This document shows, piece after piece, positions 32,353 to 33,712 of a stretch of DNA of 33,712 nt. Every line of letters starts with the position of its first letter. Position 1 is the stretch's first letter. Source of the stretch: Flavobacteriaceae bacterium UBA7433 (GTDB lineage Bacteria; Bacteroidota; Bacteroidia; Flavobacteriales; Flavobacteriaceae); the NCBI GenBank assembly GCA_002477565.1, contig DLQL01000063.1:1-33712 (forward strand), given 5' to 3'. A model generated the notes under the pieces. The model made no database searches and was not told where the DNA came from. It was given only the letters and a program-made list of their open reading frames with translations. The position numbers and the translations under genes were made by a program.

Positions 32353-32835
32353 TTATTTTGTGTTTTCTTCCAAATTCCCTTTTCGGGTAGAATAACTTAC
32401 TTTGAGTGAATTGATGTCTCTCAATTCCACTCGTATGTCATGAATGGTTCCCACATTGCATTTGACATCTGCTTTGATGGATGTGGTCATGTAAGGAATC
32501 TCTTCGGGATTGTGTTTTTCTTGCTCGGAATAAATAAAGCTGGGAATGTCTTTGACATCCGCAATTTTATCATTGAGTTGAATTTTATCACCAGACCCGT
32601 ATTTGGCACGGTCTGCTGGTTTTGCTTTTCCGACATAAATGGTACTGACCAAACTCTTGTGCTCTAATTTTTTTACTTCCGTTGCATTGGGCAATTTTGG
32701 CGCTTTGATTTTCAAATCAGTTTCACGCATCGTTGTGGTTACCATAAAGAAAAACAACAACATAAATACAATATCAGGCAAGGCAGCTGTATTGACAGCA
32801 GGCAATCCTTTTTTCTTTTTTGCAAATTTAGACAT
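32353..32835 (-). CDS. exbD: Biopolymer transport protein ExbD (second copy)
   Basis: ExbD works with ExbB as a proton-driven stator that energises TonB-dependent outer-membrane transport. This 160-residue copy has a basic N-terminus (MSKFAKKKKG) and a single helix at about 20-38. That helix carries the proton-bearing acidic residue, Asp21 in LPDIVFMLLFFFMVTTTM. A periplasmic domain follows to the end. One Cys is present near residue 130 (DVKCNVG). It begins seven bases after the stop of the first exbD, so the two are one operon, and a terminator follows. Two different ExbD subunits may form a hetero-complex with one ExbB, as is common in this phylum. The ATG at 32835 is the only sensible start. 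TolR is the alternative family; the context does not settle it. Confidence 0.93.
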   Translation of the reverse strand: MSKFAKKKKGLPAVNTAALPDIVFMLLFFFMVTTTMRETDLKIKAPKLPNATEVKKLEHKSLVSTIYVGKAKPADRAKYGSGDKIQLNDKIADVKDIPSFIYSEQEKHNPEEIPYMTTSIKADVKCNVGTIHDIRVELRDINSLKVSYSTRKGNLEENTK

Positions 32836-32842
32836 GTGTTAT

Positions 32843-33472
32843 TTATTTAGTAGGTTCTGCATCAGAGATGATCTGAGGATAGGCGTCTTTGATTTCATTG
32901 ATCACCGCTTTCAACGCATCGTTGTCCTTCGCATCCAAAAGCAACAACTCCTCATAGGTTCTTCCAGCGTATTTTCCTGTGATTTGTGTTTTGGCATAGA
33001 TGTTTCGCAATTCGGTGTAAGCGGACAGCAATTCATTTTGAACGGTAATGTACATCCCGTAAGAAGTTCCTCGGTCACTTTGAACCGAAATAATGGCTTT
33101 GTTGGGATGGTCTGAAGAGTTTTCAGCTTTTTTCCCATTGCAATAATCGCAGGGAGATCCAACGACATCATCGACTGTTTTACCAATTCCACCTCCGTTG
33201 TCAAGGAAATCTATGGTCGTTTGTTTGATATCTTCGAGTTCCATCACCTCATCTTCCACCAACAACTGATCGTTGCGGTTGATGTTGATTTCCAAAATGT
33301 TTTTCATTTTGATGATCGGCGGTTTGTAATCTAAAGGAGGTTTTTCAGATAATTTACGAGAAATACCAGAATCAACATCCATCGTCGTTGTTACCAAGAA
33401 AAAAATCAGCAACAAAAAGGCGATGTCAGCCATTGACCCTGCATTAATTTCGGAGTTTTCTCTTCTAGCCAT
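32843..33472 (-). CDS. exbD: Biopolymer transport protein ExbD with a periplasmic CxxC (first copy)
   Basis: This 209-residue protein is longer than classical ExbD (about 140). It has the short cytoplasmic start MARRENSEINAGSMADIAF, with the proton-bearing Asp16 at the head of the single helix (about 14-31, ADIAFLLLIFFLVTTTM). The periplasmic part is normal to about residue 95. An insertion follows, GSPCDYCNGKKAENSSD, with Cys108 and Cys111 as a CxxC, before the usual IISVQSDRGTSYGMYITV strand-helix block. The cysteines could form a disulfide or bind a metal. The gene lies nine bases after a small two-helix protein gene and seven before the second exbD. An exbB is expected upstream, beyond the window edge. 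Confidence 0.93.
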   Translation of the reverse strand: MARRENSEINAGSMADIAFLLLIFFLVTTTMDVDSGISRKLSEKPPLDYKPPIIKMKNILEININRNDQLLVEDEVMELEDIKQTTIDFLDNGGGIGKTVDDVVGSPCDYCNGKKAENSSDHPNKAIISVQSDRGTSYGMYITVQNELLSAYTELRNIYAKTQITGKYAGRTYEELLLLDAKDNDALKAVINEIKDAYPQIISDAEPTK

Positions 33473-33481
33473 AGGTTGTTG

Positions 33482-33712
33482 TTATTTAATGATTTTTTTG
33501 GCACCACCTGCGAGTATAGAAATCACCGCAGCAACTCCCAACAACACGGTGTACCAAATTCCAGTGCTCACCCATTTCGAAGGTGCTCCTGATTCTCCAC
33601 CTTCCAAAACTTGTCCTGTGACGTCTGTTACAGCTGCATCAGAAGCCAAGCCATAAGAAACAGCAAGTAAAACCAACAATACGCCAATGCTCATCAGTGT
33701 TTTTTTCAAAGC
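33482..33712 (-). CDS. Small membrane protein in the exbD operon, possibly partial
   Basis: This 75-residue protein is cut close to, or by, the right edge of the window. The readable N-terminus (LKKTLMSIGVLLVLLAVSYGLA) looks like a signal peptide or first helix. A short polar stretch follows (about residues 23-48, rich in D, G, S and T), then a second helix (about 50-66, WYTVLLGVAAVISILAG) and a basic tail GAKKIIK. Possible starts are a TTG at 33709 or an ATG at 33694; the frame stays open to the edge, so a start further upstream is possible. I do not recognise the family. It is nine bases before the first exbD, so it is in the same operon and probably sits between exbB and exbD, which hints at a role in that complex. 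Confidence 0.6.
   Translation of the reverse strand, partial: ALKKTLMSIGVLLVLLAVSYGLASDAAVTDVTGQVLEGGESGAPSKWVSTGIWYTVLLGVAAVISILAGGAKKIIK

Noticed and set aside
1..33712. Mobile elements, prophage genes, CRISPR arrays or defence systems
   Set aside because: No transposase, integrase, phage structural gene, regularly spaced repeat or defence-type domain was found on either strand.

Overview
The window looks like a stretch of core chromosome from a member of the Flavobacteriaceae (Bacteroidota). The evidence is a fused SecDF, promoter boxes of the Bacteroidota TAnnTTTG type with an upstream TTG in several intergenic gaps, mostly absent Shine-Dalgarno sequences, a PEP carboxylase and a TonB-CTD-like protein of the Bacteroidota style, and AT-rich, lysine- and phenylalanine-rich coding. 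I see no insertion sequence, prophage, CRISPR array, rRNA or tRNA. Nearly all of it is ordinary housekeeping DNA, and I did not find a convincing new multi-gene system. The more interesting material is in small, divergent proteins and intergenic signals.

Layout. 1-316 is a leader with a strong hairpin and a good promoter for secDF. 317-5568 is a forward block: secDF (export motor), hpt and adk (purine salvage and adenylate balance) and obg (ribosome-assembly GTPase). 5602-6078 is a reverse lipoprotein with a TonB-C-terminal-like domain. 6079-6496 holds no convincing gene. 6497-6937 is a small membrane protein. 7082-10841 is reverse: an orphan LacI-type regulator, a processive CslA-like family 2 glycosyltransferase with a long leader, and a YhhQ-type queuosine-precursor transporter. 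fabD (10977-11858, forward) faces galE and a sugar aminotransferase (11923-14076, reverse operon) across a shared bidirectional terminator. Further reverse genes are a secreted YwqK/MORN-like protein, a patatin-Omp85 fusion and uvrC.

18962-23116 is forward: 5-formyl-THF cyclo-ligase, PEP carboxylase and a LuxR-type regulator whose receiver domain has lost its phospho-acceptor. This regulator runs tail-to-tail into a reverse Crp/Fnr regulator. 24078-26444 is an RND/MMPL exporter that converges on a sterol-desaturase-family di-iron enzyme. 27860-31480 is forward: asnS, rpoN and a degenerate PAP2-like membrane protein. The right end is a reverse energy-transduction cluster: a small two-helix protein cut or nearly cut by the window edge, two exbD genes (one with a periplasmic CxxC), then a separately promoted outer-membrane beta-barrel. 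An exbB is expected just beyond the right edge.

How the genes fit together. Several products serve the envelope and draw on the proton gradient: SecDF, the MMPL exporter, the ExbD pair, the patatin-Omp85 protein and the beta-barrel. Others supply envelope precursors or lipids (FabD, GalE, the aminotransferase, the glycosyltransferase, the PAP2-like protein, the desaturase). The rest is information processing and central metabolism. Where the first possible start looked wrong, I moved it to a downstream Met by signal peptide or family N-terminus; the affected entries say so.
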